Source: an uncultured Christensenella sp. (GTDB taxonomy: Bacteria > Bacillota > Clostridia > Christensenellales > Borkfalkiaceae). From it: a DNA stretch of 23,459 nt. Where the stretch lies: the NCBI GenBank assembly GCA_910578145.1, contig CAJTPJ010000005.1, positions 83,148-106,606 on the forward strand, in the 5' to 3' direction. Positions 1 through 6,342 of the stretch are shown piece by piece. Each line of letters opens with the position of its first letter. Position 1 is the first letter of the stretch. Below the pieces are notes generated by a model that made no database searches, was not told the DNA's origin, and saw only the letters and a program-made list of their open reading frames with translations. Both the position numbers and the translations under genes were made by a program.

Positions 1-19
1 GCGAAAGTTAAACTTTCGC
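1..19 (-). terminator. Hairpin downstream of the amidase gene, possible terminator
   Basis: A perfect 8-bp inverted repeat (1-8 with 12-19) with a 3-nt loop lies 17 bases after the amidase stop codon on the minus strand. Any T-tract would fall outside the window, so its role as an intrinsic terminator cannot be confirmed. Confidence 0.45.
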
Positions 20-36
20 GGCGCTTGCCGTATTAG

Positions 37-726
37 TTACGAATAGTATGAAATAGCGCCCCTGAAAACGGCGTACGCAAGTTTTTGCTGGTATTCTTCC
101 GAAATTAATAGTTTTTCGTCCTCTGCGTTGGATAAAAATCCGCACTCTACTATAACGGAAGGATTGGGCGTGCATTTAAGCATATAATAATCTCCAACCA
201 ACGCTTCGCTCTTTTTCACACATTCTTCCATATTGTTAAGCGAAGTTTGAATACAATCCGCAAGCGCCTTGCCGCTTTCGCTTCCCTTATCGAAAAACAC
301 CGTGCCGCCCCGTCGCGAAGGTAACGGGCAAAAATTTTGGTGTATGGAAATTACCATATCCGCCTTGCAGTTTTCTATAATTTCCTTGCGCTTTTTCATA
401 TCGCGCATTTTAAAACCTTTAGTGGAAAGCCCGTAAAGCCCGCCGTTGTTTTTGCGCGTCATAACCACGGTAAACCCCGCGTCGGTAAAATAACCTTTAA
501 GTTGACGCGCTATGGCAAGGTTTAAGTCGCTTTCCTTTACCGAAGTGGTAATTCCGTGTACGCCCGCGTCCACGCCGCCGTGCCCCGCGTCTATAACCAC
601 AACCCGCTCGCCCGAGGCAAAGGCGGATTTTGCGGCTATTCCGCAACACACGCCAAGCGCAATTCCCGCCGCAACTATCAATGAAACCGCTAAAATAAAA
701 CTTTTCTTAAAAAATATTAATTTCAC
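37..726 (-). CDS. cwlD: N-acetylmuramoyl-L-alanine amidase, CwlD-like (Amidase_3)
   Basis: Zinc amidase that cleaves the bond between N-acetylmuramic acid and the stem peptide. CwlD-type members act on spore cortex peptidoglycan during muramic-delta-lactam formation. From the GTG at 726 the protein is 229 aa, close to B. subtilis CwlD (237 aa). Residues about 9-37 form a basic-then-hydrophobic signal peptide or anchor (possible cleavage after AFA at 35-37). The catalytic domain follows: IDAGHGG with zinc ligand H49, E65 in the ESDLNLAIA segment, H129 in SIHQN, and catalytic E194 in VECGFLSN. The frame stays open upstream to an ATG at 813, but the extra 29 residues look like translated promoter DNA and cross the divergent promoter region, so I prefer GTG 726. 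No good ribosome binding site is seen for either start. The amidase assignment is firm; CwlD over another Amidase_3 rests on length, single-domain layout and sporulation context. Confidence 0.82.
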   Translation of the reverse strand: MKLIFFKKSFILAVSLIVAAGIALGVCCGIAAKSAFASGERVVVIDAGHGGVDAGVHGITTSVKESDLNLAIARQLKGYFTDAGFTVVMTRKNNGGLYGLSTKGFKMRDMKKRKEIIENCKADMVISIHQNFCPLPSRRGGTVFFDKGSESGKALADCIQTSLNNMEECVKKSEALVGDYYMLKCTPNPSVIVECGFLSNAEDEKLLISEEYQQKLAYAVFRGAISYYS

Positions 727-745
727 GCTATATACTATGGATTTA

Positions 746-774
746 TTGCATTTTTTATGATTGTATGTTAGAAT
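746..774 (+). promoter_or_regulatory. SigA promoter of the mrnC-gpsA operon
   Basis: TTGCAT at 746-751, a 17-bp spacer, and TAGAAT at 769-774, preceded by TGT at 766-768 (extended -10). Predicted start near 781, giving a leader of about 36 nt. The GGAG ribosome binding site is at 807-810, six bases before the mrnC ATG. Confidence 0.8.
760..767 (-). promoter_or_regulatory. SigE-like -10 element facing cwlD
   Basis: On the minus strand the sequence reads CATACAAT, an exact match to the sporulation SigE -10 consensus CATACAnT. Upstream at the usual distance is only T/A-rich sequence, not a clean ATA -35. A start about 7 bases downstream (near 753) would give a leader of about 27 nt before GTG 726. 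SigE control of cwlD is known in Bacillus; here it is inferred. Confidence 0.45.
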
Positions 775-816
775 ATAGCCGTAAAAATTTACTTTTCGCG
801 GGTTGCGGAGCATATT

Positions 817-1218
817 ATGGAAAATTTGTTTAACCCCATATCAGAGGTTGCGGCTCGCAATATCAGCCCCGTAACGCTAGCGTTCGTCGGCGACGCCGTT
901 TACACGCTGTACGTGCGCGAAAGGCTTGTAACTTTGCACGATTATTCCACCGGCACGTTGCAAAAAATGTCGTCCGCAGAAGTTTCGGCGCACGGGCAAA
1001 ACGCGCTTTTAGAGCGTATACTGCCCCAACTTAACGAAGTGGAGATAGGCGTTTTCAAACGCGGCAGAAATGCAAAAAAGCCTACGCGCAGTAAAAACGC
1101 CAGCGTGGCCGAATACAACGCTTCCACCGGTTTCGAGGCGGTTTTGGGCTATCTCTTTTTAACGGGTAATTACGATAGGATAAAAGTGCTTTTAGACGGG
1201 AATAATAATGAAATTTGA
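817..1218 (+). CDS. mrnC: Mini-ribonuclease III
   Basis: Mini-III is a dimeric RNase III-type endonuclease without a dsRNA-binding domain; it matures the ends of 23S rRNA precursor in Firmicutes. The 133-aa protein is one RNase III fold. The signature segment LAFVGDAVYTLYVRERL carries the catalytic D26, and TGFEAVLGYL near the C-terminus carries the second metal-binding acid, E107. Length and the lack of a C-terminal dsRBD fit MrnC rather than Rnc. It has a clear ribosome binding site (GGAG, 807-810) and is the first gene of a long operon. Its 3' end overlaps rlmB by 11 bases, suggesting translational coupling between two rRNA-maturation genes. The mrnC-rlmB pairing is conserved in Bacillus. 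Confidence 0.93.
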   Translation: MENLFNPISEVAARNISPVTLAFVGDAVYTLYVRERLVTLHDYSTGTLQKMSSAEVSAHGQNALLERILPQLNEVEIGVFKRGRNAKKPTRSKNASVAEYNASTGFEAVLGYLFLTGNYDRIKVLLDGNNNEI

Positions 1219-1915
1219 GGGAAGAAACGCGGTTTTGGAGCTTTTGAAAACCGACAAAACCGTGGATAAAATTTTAATAGAAAAAAATCCTCAGGGCAGT
1301 CTTAAAAAAATTTTTGCCGAAGCGCGAAAAAAAAATTTAAGGGTGCAGTTCGTAGATAAAAAGGTTTTGGATAAAGAAAGCGCGGAGGGCAGGCATCAGG
1401 GCGTCATTGCTTTTGCAACCGACTACGCGTATTCCGCCGTAGAGGATATCGCGGCGGCAGAGGGGCAAAACGGGCTTGTAATTATCTGCGACAGCATAGA
1501 GGACGTGCACAATCTGGGCGCGATAATCCGCGTTGCCGAGTGCGCGGGCGCCAACGGCGTTATTATACCCGTAAACAAATCCGCAAGCGTTACCGAGGCG
1601 GTTATCCGCATTTCCGCGGGCGCGGCGGAGCATATTAAAGTTGCAAAGGCGAATTCGCTCGTGCACGCTATCGAGGTTTTGAAAAAAAGCGGGTATTGGA
1701 TTTACGCGCTTGAAGCCGACGGTACTGATATTTATAAAACCGATTTAAGCGGCAAAGTCGCGCTGGTTATCGGCGGCGAGGACAGCGGGGTAAGGCGGCT
1801 TACACGTGAAAATTGCGACGGTTGTCTTTCCCTTCCGCTGTACGGCAAAGTCAACTCGTTAAACGCGTCCGTCGCGCTTGGCGTTGCCGTTTACGAAGTT
1901 TTGAGAAGAAGATGA
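1208..1915 (+). CDS. rlmB: 23S rRNA 2'-O-ribose methyltransferase, TrmH/SpoU family (RlmB-like)
   Basis: SAM-dependent SPOUT methyltransferase, predicted to 2'-O-methylate a guanosine in 23S rRNA (Gm2251 in E. coli). The 235-aa protein has an N-terminal SpoU substrate-binding domain beginning FEGRNAVLELL and a C-terminal knotted SPOUT domain. The three family motifs are present: motif 1 with N102 and R108 in NLGAIIR, motif 2 GGEDSG at 189-194, and motif 3 LPLYGKVNSLNAS at about 209-221, which forms the knot and SAM pocket. The start overlaps the mrnC stop by 11 bases, and the stop overlaps the sigH start in an ATGA. The exact target nucleotide cannot be read from sequence; the position beside mrnC and sigH matches Bacillus YacO/RlmB. 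Confidence 0.9.
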   Translation: MKFEGRNAVLELLKTDKTVDKILIEKNPQGSLKKIFAEARKKNLRVQFVDKKVLDKESAEGRHQGVIAFATDYAYSAVEDIAAAEGQNGLVIICDSIEDVHNLGAIIRVAECAGANGVIIPVNKSASVTEAVIRISAGAAEHIKVAKANSLVHAIEVLKKSGYWIYALEADGTDIYKTDLSGKVALVIGGEDSGVRRLTRENCDGCLSLPLYGKVNSLNASVALGVAVYEVLRRR

Positions 1916-2466
1916 CGGAAGAAGAGCTGGTCGTGCTTGCGCGCACGGATAAAGCCGCGCAAGAAGAATTGTTTAACAAATATACGCCGCTGGTAAAGTC
2001 GGTTGCGGCAAGGTTTTTTCTTTGCGGCGGAGAGTGGCAGGATTTGGCTCAAGAGGGCTTCGTCGGGCTATATTCCGCGGTCAATTCGTTTGAAACGGGC
2101 GGGGCAAGTTTTTCAACTTACGCCTATACGTGCGTTAGAAACGCCGTGGCGGACGCGGTAAAAAAGAGTTTGGGCAACAAAAATTCCGCGCTTAACAATT
2201 TCGTACCCATAGTTGAAATAGGCGGTGAAATTTCGCCGTACAGTCCCGAGGACGAAATTATCCGCAGGGAGAGCAGGGCGGAGTTTTTGCAAAAAATTTC
2301 TAAAAATCTGTCGTCGCTTGAATTTAAAACTATAGTTATGCGCCTTGACGGTATGGGCGCGGGCGAAATTGCCGCCGCGCTGGATAAATCCGTAAAAAGC
2401 GTAAACAACGCTACGGCGCGGGCAAAGTGCAAACTTGAAAAATTATACGGTCAGACGGGGAGTTAA
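1912..2466 (+). CDS. sigH: RNA polymerase sigma factor, SigH (Spo0H)-like
   Basis: Sigma-70-family factor; SigH drives transition-state and early sporulation genes. The open frame extends upstream to 1813, but the real start is the ATG at 1912, which overlaps the rlmB stop (ATGA); this gives 184 aa, shorter than the 218 aa of B. subtilis SigH. Region 2 spans about 23-85 and includes DLAQEGFVGLYSAV (core and -10 recognition) and an FSTYAYTCVRNAV helix. Region 4.2 lies at about 149-178, with a helix-turn-helix ending KSVNNATARAKCKLEKLY, closely resembling the KSIDNALQRVKRKLE pattern I recall for Bacillus SigH. The gene order mrnC-rlmB-sigH supports the assignment, although yacP (rae1), which lies between rlmB and sigH in Bacillus, is absent. 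A SigF-like identity is less likely. Confidence 0.85.
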   Translation: MTEEELVVLARTDKAAQEELFNKYTPLVKSVAARFFLCGGEWQDLAQEGFVGLYSAVNSFETGGASFSTYAYTCVRNAVADAVKKSLGNKNSALNNFVPIVEIGGEISPYSPEDEIIRRESRAEFLQKISKNLSSLEFKTIVMRLDGMGAGEIAAALDKSVKSVNNATARAKCKLEKLYGQTGS

Positions 2467-2468
2467 AT

Positions 2469-4217
2469 TTGGCGTATCTTGCTTTTTACAGGACTTTCAG
2501 ACCTACGGCTTTTGACGAAGTCGTCCGTCAGGAACACATAGTAAGGATATTAAAAAACCAGATTGCAAGCGACAAAGTGGGGCACGCATATCTGTTTTGC
2601 GGGCCGCGCGGCACGGGTAAAACCACGCTTGCAAAAATTTTTGCGCGCGCTATAAACTGCGAAAATCCGCAAAATTCTTCCCCGTGCGGGAAGTGCGCCG
2701 TTTGCCGTGCCCTTGCCGACGGCTCGTCATTGGATATTTCGGAAATAGACGCGGCGTCAAACAACGGCGTTGACGAAATGCGCGACCTCCGCGAAAAGGT
2801 GCAGTACCCGCCCGTGGCGGGCAGGTATAAAGTTTATATTATCGACGAGGTGCATATGCTAACGCAGTCGGCGTTTAACGCGGTTTTAAAAACTTTGGAA
2901 GAGCCGCCCCGCCACGCCGTTTTCATACTCGCCACAACCGAGCCGCAGAAAATCCCCGCAACCATTTTGTCGCGCTGTATGCGCTTCGACTTTAAGTTAA
3001 TTCCCCAATCCGATCTTGAACAGCTTATAAAATCTGTGTTTGAAAAAACGGGCAAGGAGTACGAGCCCGCAGCCGTCGCCGCTATCGCCCGCGCGGGCGC
3101 AGGCAGTGCGCGCGACAGCCTTTCAATAGCCGATACGTGCGCTTCCTATTCCCGCGGGAAGCTGACTTACGACGACGTTAACGCCGTTTTGGGCAGCGCC
3201 GAATGGGCGAAAGTGGCGCATATATGCGGGTTAATTTTGTCGGAAGACTATGGCGGGGCTATTTCCGCAGTGGAAGAAATTTTATCAACGGGCAAGGGTG
3301 TGGGCGTACTTATAAAAGATATGCTGAACTTTTTAAACCAATGTACCGTGGTAAAAGTTTGTAAAAACTCGCGCGAGATAGTTAATCTTCCCGACGAAAC
3401 TTATAAAATAATAGAGCAAACGGCGCAGGTTGCCGACGGACACAAACTTTTGCGCGTAACCGAAATACTTACGCGTGCGGAAACGGATATGCGCTACTCC
3501 ACAAGCGGCAGAATAACGCTTGAAACGGCGGTTTTAAAGGCGGCTATGCCGCAATCCGACTACGATATAGACGCGCTTATAGGCAAGGTGAACGCGCTTG
3601 AAAAGCGCATATGCGGGGGTGTAGCGCCTTTGCCCGTTATTCCGCCGCCCGTTTTGCCCAAACAAGGGCACGAGGCCGAATTTGTAAAGGCACAGCCCGA
3701 AAAAGTTGCTCCTCAACCTCAACCCAAATCACAGCTGCAACCGCCCGCGCCTAAAAAGCCGGTAATTTTGCAGGACGACGACAGTCCGTTCGGCGGCGCG
3801 CCGTTCGGAAAAACCCAGCCAATTGCTCCCCCTGCGGCGGAAACCGTGCAGTCGGCGCTGTTTGATAATTATAAGCGCGAAACCACGCCTTCGGGCGTTG
3901 TTATAGATAAGCGCTCGGCGTTTGGCAAGTTTTTGAAAATGCTGAGAACCACGCACAAAAACATAGTAGTTTTTACTGCGTGTATGGACCTTGACCACGA
4001 GTTCGAGGGTGATAAACTTATTCTCATTACCGAAGAAGAAGCCGTTTTTAAATCGCTTAACCGCGCGGATAATGCGAAATTTATAGGCGAAGTGCTTTTG
4101 GAACTTGGCGTAACCGATTTTGAGGTGCGCTTTAAACAGAAGGGCGAAACCGATTACGAGCGCGCTATGCGCGAGCTGAAAGCAAATTTCAACGGTACGG
4201 ATATTCAGGAAAAATAG
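2469..4217 (+). CDS. dnaX: DNA polymerase III subunits gamma/tau
   Basis: Clamp-loader ATPase that loads the beta clamp and, as tau, couples polymerase to helicase. 582 aa from a TTG start, with GGGGAG six bases upstream at 2457-2462. AAA+ domain: Walker A GPRGTGKTT (45-53), zinc module C64/C73/C76/C79, Walker B IIDEVH (124-129), sensor 1 near TTEPQK (156-161) and the SRC arginine finger (168-170). Domain III runs to about 365, followed by a Pro/Gln-rich linker (about 390-470) and a C-terminal tau-type domain. The start lies 2 bases after the sigH stop. No canonical slippery heptamer (A AAA AAG) is seen, so a programmed gamma product is not supported. dnaX-ebfC-recR is the standard Firmicutes order. 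Confidence 0.97.
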   Translation: MAYLAFYRTFRPTAFDEVVRQEHIVRILKNQIASDKVGHAYLFCGPRGTGKTTLAKIFARAINCENPQNSSPCGKCAVCRALADGSSLDISEIDAASNNGVDEMRDLREKVQYPPVAGRYKVYIIDEVHMLTQSAFNAVLKTLEEPPRHAVFILATTEPQKIPATILSRCMRFDFKLIPQSDLEQLIKSVFEKTGKEYEPAAVAAIARAGAGSARDSLSIADTCASYSRGKLTYDDVNAVLGSAEWAKVAHICGLILSEDYGGAISAVEEILSTGKGVGVLIKDMLNFLNQCTVVKVCKNSREIVNLPDETYKIIEQTAQVADGHKLLRVTEILTRAETDMRYSTSGRITLETAVLKAAMPQSDYDIDALIGKVNALEKRICGGVAPLPVIPPPVLPKQGHEAEFVKAQPEKVAPQPQPKSQLQPPAPKKPVILQDDDSPFGGAPFGKTQPIAPPAAETVQSALFDNYKRETTPSGVVIDKRSAFGKFLKMLRTTHKNIVVFTACMDLDHEFEGDKLILITEEEAVFKSLNRADNAKFIGEVLLELGVTDFEVRFKQKGETDYERAMRELKANFNGTDIQEK

Positions 4218-4276
4218 CCGTTAGTTGCGGCATATTCGGGGGTGTAAGCCCTTTAAAACTAATAGAGGTGTAATTT

Positions 4277-4642
4277 ATGGCAGGATTTAAAGGCGGAATG
4301 GGCGGTATGGGCGGAATGCAAAATCTTATGCGCGAAGCCCAGAAAATGCAGGAACAAATGCAGGAAGCCGATAAAGAGCTTGAAGAGCTTGAAGTTGTCG
4401 GGCTTTCTGGCGGCGGCGAAGAGGGCGACGAAACCGTAGTGGTTTATATGAACGGTAAAAAGGTAATTAACGGTATTGAGTTCGGCAGTAAACTTTCGCA
4501 ACTCGTAGATATAACCGACGATGACGACGTGGAAATGCTTGAAGATTTGATAATGGCGGCAATTAACGACGGTTACAAAAAAGCCGACGAATTGTACGAG
4601 GAGAAAATGGGTCCTTTCGCCAAAGCCAAAGGGTTGTTTTAA
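4277..4642 (+). CDS. ebfC: YbaB/EbfC family nucleoid-associated protein
   Basis: Small DNA-binding protein that forms a tweezer-like homodimer; the family is nearly always encoded between dnaX and recR, as here. 121 aa. The Gly/Met-rich N-terminus (about 1-14) leads into a long charged, glutamine-rich helix (MQNLMREAQKMQEQMQ onward), then a beta-sheet core with VVVYMNGKKVINGIEF and a C-terminal helix through DLIMAAINDGYKKADEL. Start supported by AGAGGTG at 4264-4270. The 59-bp gap from dnaX is the largest in the operon; I see no promoter or strong terminator in it. The stop is 2 bases before the recR start. Confidence 0.95.
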   Translation: MAGFKGGMGGMGGMQNLMREAQKMQEQMQEADKELEELEVVGLSGGGEEGDETVVVYMNGKKVINGIEFGSKLSQLVDITDDDDVEMLEDLIMAAINDGYKKADELYEEKMGPFAKAKGLF

Positions 4643-4644
4643 CG

Positions 4645-5235
4645 ATGGATATTTTTATCGAACCCATAGGCAAACTTATAAACCAATTTTCCCGTTTGCC
4701 CGGCGTAGGCAAAAAAACCGCTCAGCGTTACGCGTATAAAATTATAGGAATGACCGACGCGGAAGCGAAAGAGTTTGCCGAAGCCGTTTTATATTGCAAG
4801 CGCCGCGTGCGCTACTGTAACGTTTGCGGAAATTTTACCGAGGAAGAAACTTGCGATATCTGCAAAAACCGCGCGGCAACATCCATTTGCGTGGTGAAAG
4901 AACCCAAAGACGTAATAGCAATGGAAAAACTGCACGAGTTTAAGGGCGTTTACCACGTTTTGCACGGCGTTATAAGTCCTATGGACGGTGTGGGACCCAA
5001 CGATATAAGAATTAAAGAACTGCTTGCTCGCGTCACTCCCGAAGTAAAGGAAGTGATAATGGCAACCAATCCCGACGTGGAAGGCGAAGCTACGGCTATG
5101 TATATAGCCCGACTTTTAAAGCCTTTGGGCGTAAGCGTAACGCGGCTTGCACACGGAATACCCGTAGGCAGCGAGCTGGAATATACTGACGAGGTAACCC
5201 TTTCAAGGGCGTTTACAGAAAGGAAATCGATATGA
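4645..5235 (+). CDS. recR: Recombination mediator protein RecR
   Basis: RecR works with RecO and RecF to load RecA onto SSB-coated single-stranded DNA during gap repair. The 196-aa protein has the usual length and order: N-terminal helix-hairpin-helix around LPGVGKKTAQRYA (18-30), a four-cysteine zinc finger (C58, C61, C70, C73), then a Toprim domain starting at about 80 (ICVVKEPKDVIAMEK) with ATNPDVEGEATAMYIARLL. The C-terminal segment TRLAHGIPVGSELEYTDEVTL is the highly conserved RecR tail. Its stop overlaps the gpsA start in ATGA. Confidence 0.97.
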   Translation: MDIFIEPIGKLINQFSRLPGVGKKTAQRYAYKIIGMTDAEAKEFAEAVLYCKRRVRYCNVCGNFTEEETCDICKNRAATSICVVKEPKDVIAMEKLHEFKGVYHVLHGVISPMDGVGPNDIRIKELLARVTPEVKEVIMATNPDVEGEATAMYIARLLKPLGVSVTRLAHGIPVGSELEYTDEVTLSRAFTERKSI

Positions 5236-6221
5236 AGATAAGTGTTTTAGGTTGCGGGCGTTGGGGCTCGTTTATCGCCTGGTATCAGGCAACCGTGCTT
5301 AAAAACAAGGTGATAAGCTGGGGCCCTGAGGGCGACTATTCTTACGAAATTTTAAAGTCCACGGGCAAAAACGAATACGTTGAACTTGACAAATCCATTG
5401 AACTTACCTGCGACCTCGGGCGCGCGGTAAGCGCAAGCGATATAATAATTATATCCATTTCTTCGCAGGGGCTTCGCGGCTTTATGAAAAAGGTTGCCGC
5501 TTTCGATATCACGGGCAAAATTTTCGTGCTGTGTATGAAGGGCATTGAGGAAGCAACGGGCAAGCGGCTTTCCGAAGTTATGTTGGAAAGCGGCGTTAAA
5601 AAGGATAAAATAGCCGTGTGGGTAGGTCCCGGGCACATTCAAGCGTTTACGCAGGGTATTCCCAACTGTATGGTGGTGGACAGTTACGACCCCGAGCTTA
5701 AAAGATATATCGCCGACAATTTCAAAAGCAATTTGATTCGCTTTTATTACGGTAACGATATCGTAGGCACGGAAATAGGCGCGGCGGCGAAAAACGTTTT
5801 GGGCATTGCCGCAGGCGTGCTTGACGGCAGCGGCTTCGTCAGCTTGAAAGGTCCTTTAATGGCGCGCGGCGCGTACGAAGTGGGTAGGCTTATAAAGGCA
5901 ATGGGCGGCGAGTTTAACTCGGCGTACGGGCTTGCGCACCTCGGCGACTACGAAACCACGCTGTTTTCCGAATATTCCCATAACCGCCGCTACGGTGAAA
6001 TGATGGCGCGCGGCGCTAAGTTTGACAAACTTGCCGAGGGGGTTATGACTGCAAAGGCTATGAAAGAGCTTGGCGACAGTTGCGGCGTGGAGTTGCCCAT
6101 AACCAACGCTGTGTACGAGGCTTGCTTCCTTTCGCACTGCTTCGACGGCGGCGACGGCGCTAAAACGTGTATGGAAATAATATTGAAACTGTTTGATAGG
6201 GTAACCAAAAGCGAATTTTAA
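5232..6221 (+). CDS. gpsA: Glycerol-3-phosphate dehydrogenase [NAD(P)+], divergent GpsA
   Basis: Cytosolic enzyme that reduces dihydroxyacetone phosphate to sn-glycerol 3-phosphate for phospholipid synthesis. 329 aa. Rossmann glycine motif GCGRWG (7-12), the MKGIE lysine (K103), the second-domain catalytic lysine K187 in AAKNVLGIAAG, GLAHLGDY (233-240) and SHNRRYG (249-255) fit the family. The protein is divergent: GPGHIQ at 132-137 replaces the usual GPS(F/H)A segment, and GPLMARGAYE replaces the usual AALITRGL-E substrate-site segment. It follows recR with a 4-base overlap; gpsA is not the normal partner of dnaX-recR. A related 6-phosphogluconate-dehydrogenase-fold reductase with another substrate is a less likely alternative. 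Confidence 0.82.
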   Translation: MKISVLGCGRWGSFIAWYQATVLKNKVISWGPEGDYSYEILKSTGKNEYVELDKSIELTCDLGRAVSASDIIIISISSQGLRGFMKKVAAFDITGKIFVLCMKGIEEATGKRLSEVMLESGVKKDKIAVWVGPGHIQAFTQGIPNCMVVDSYDPELKRYIADNFKSNLIRFYYGNDIVGTEIGAAAKNVLGIAAGVLDGSGFVSLKGPLMARGAYEVGRLIKAMGGEFNSAYGLAHLGDYETTLFSEYSHNRRYGEMMARGAKFDKLAEGVMTAKAMKELGDSCGVELPITNAVYEACFLSHCFDGGDGAKTCMEIILKLFDRVTKSEF

Positions 6222-6261
6222 AAACAAACGCCGCTAATTAGTCACAAACTTGAAAAAATTA

Positions 6262-6267
6262 TATAAT
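6262..6267 (+). promoter_or_regulatory. Probable -10 element upstream of typA
   Basis: A perfect TATAAT lies at 6262-6267 in the gpsA-typA gap, with only a weak -35 (TAGTCA at 6239-6244, 17-bp spacer). The predicted start near 6274 would put the leader hairpin at the very 5' end of the mRNA. No terminator is evident after gpsA, so read-through from upstream is also possible. Confidence 0.5.
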
Positions 6268-6274
6268 AGGGTTA

Positions 6275-6305
6275 AATACGGTTGCTATTTTTCGGCAATC
6301 GTATT
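6275..6305 (+). promoter_or_regulatory. Stem-loop in the typA 5' leader
   Basis: An 11-bp inverted repeat pairs 6275-6285 with 6295-6305 (one G-U pair) around a 9-nt U-rich loop. The T-run needed for a strong intrinsic terminator is missing. The typA ribosome binding site (AAAGGA, 6328-6333) lies 23 bases downstream and remains free. Confidence 0.55.
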
Positions 6306-6342
6306 AAAATTTTATAGAAAATTTATTAAAGGATTAAAATAG

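Noticed and set aside
727..813. N-terminal extension of the amidase from ATG 813
   Set aside because: The 29 extra residues have no family resemblance, cross the divergent promoter region, and no ribosome binding site precedes 813. The hydrophobic signal segment begins properly from GTG 726.
1813..1911. Longer sigH start inside rlmB
   Set aside because: The upstream residues are an out-of-frame reading of the conserved rlmB SPOUT motif. ATG 1912 gives a normal sigma N-terminus and a classic ATGA junction.
3740..3770. Possible dnaX programmed frameshift site near an A-run in the Pro-rich linker
   Set aside because: Only five consecutive A bases (CCT AAA AAG), not the A AAA AAG heptamer, and no clear stimulatory hairpin or early stop was established.
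4218..4276. Possible SRP RNA or other small RNA near dnaX
   Set aside because: The 59-bp gap is too short and lacks the conserved GGAAGGAAGCA-type SRP loop; SRP RNA in Bacillus lies upstream of dnaX, not downstream.
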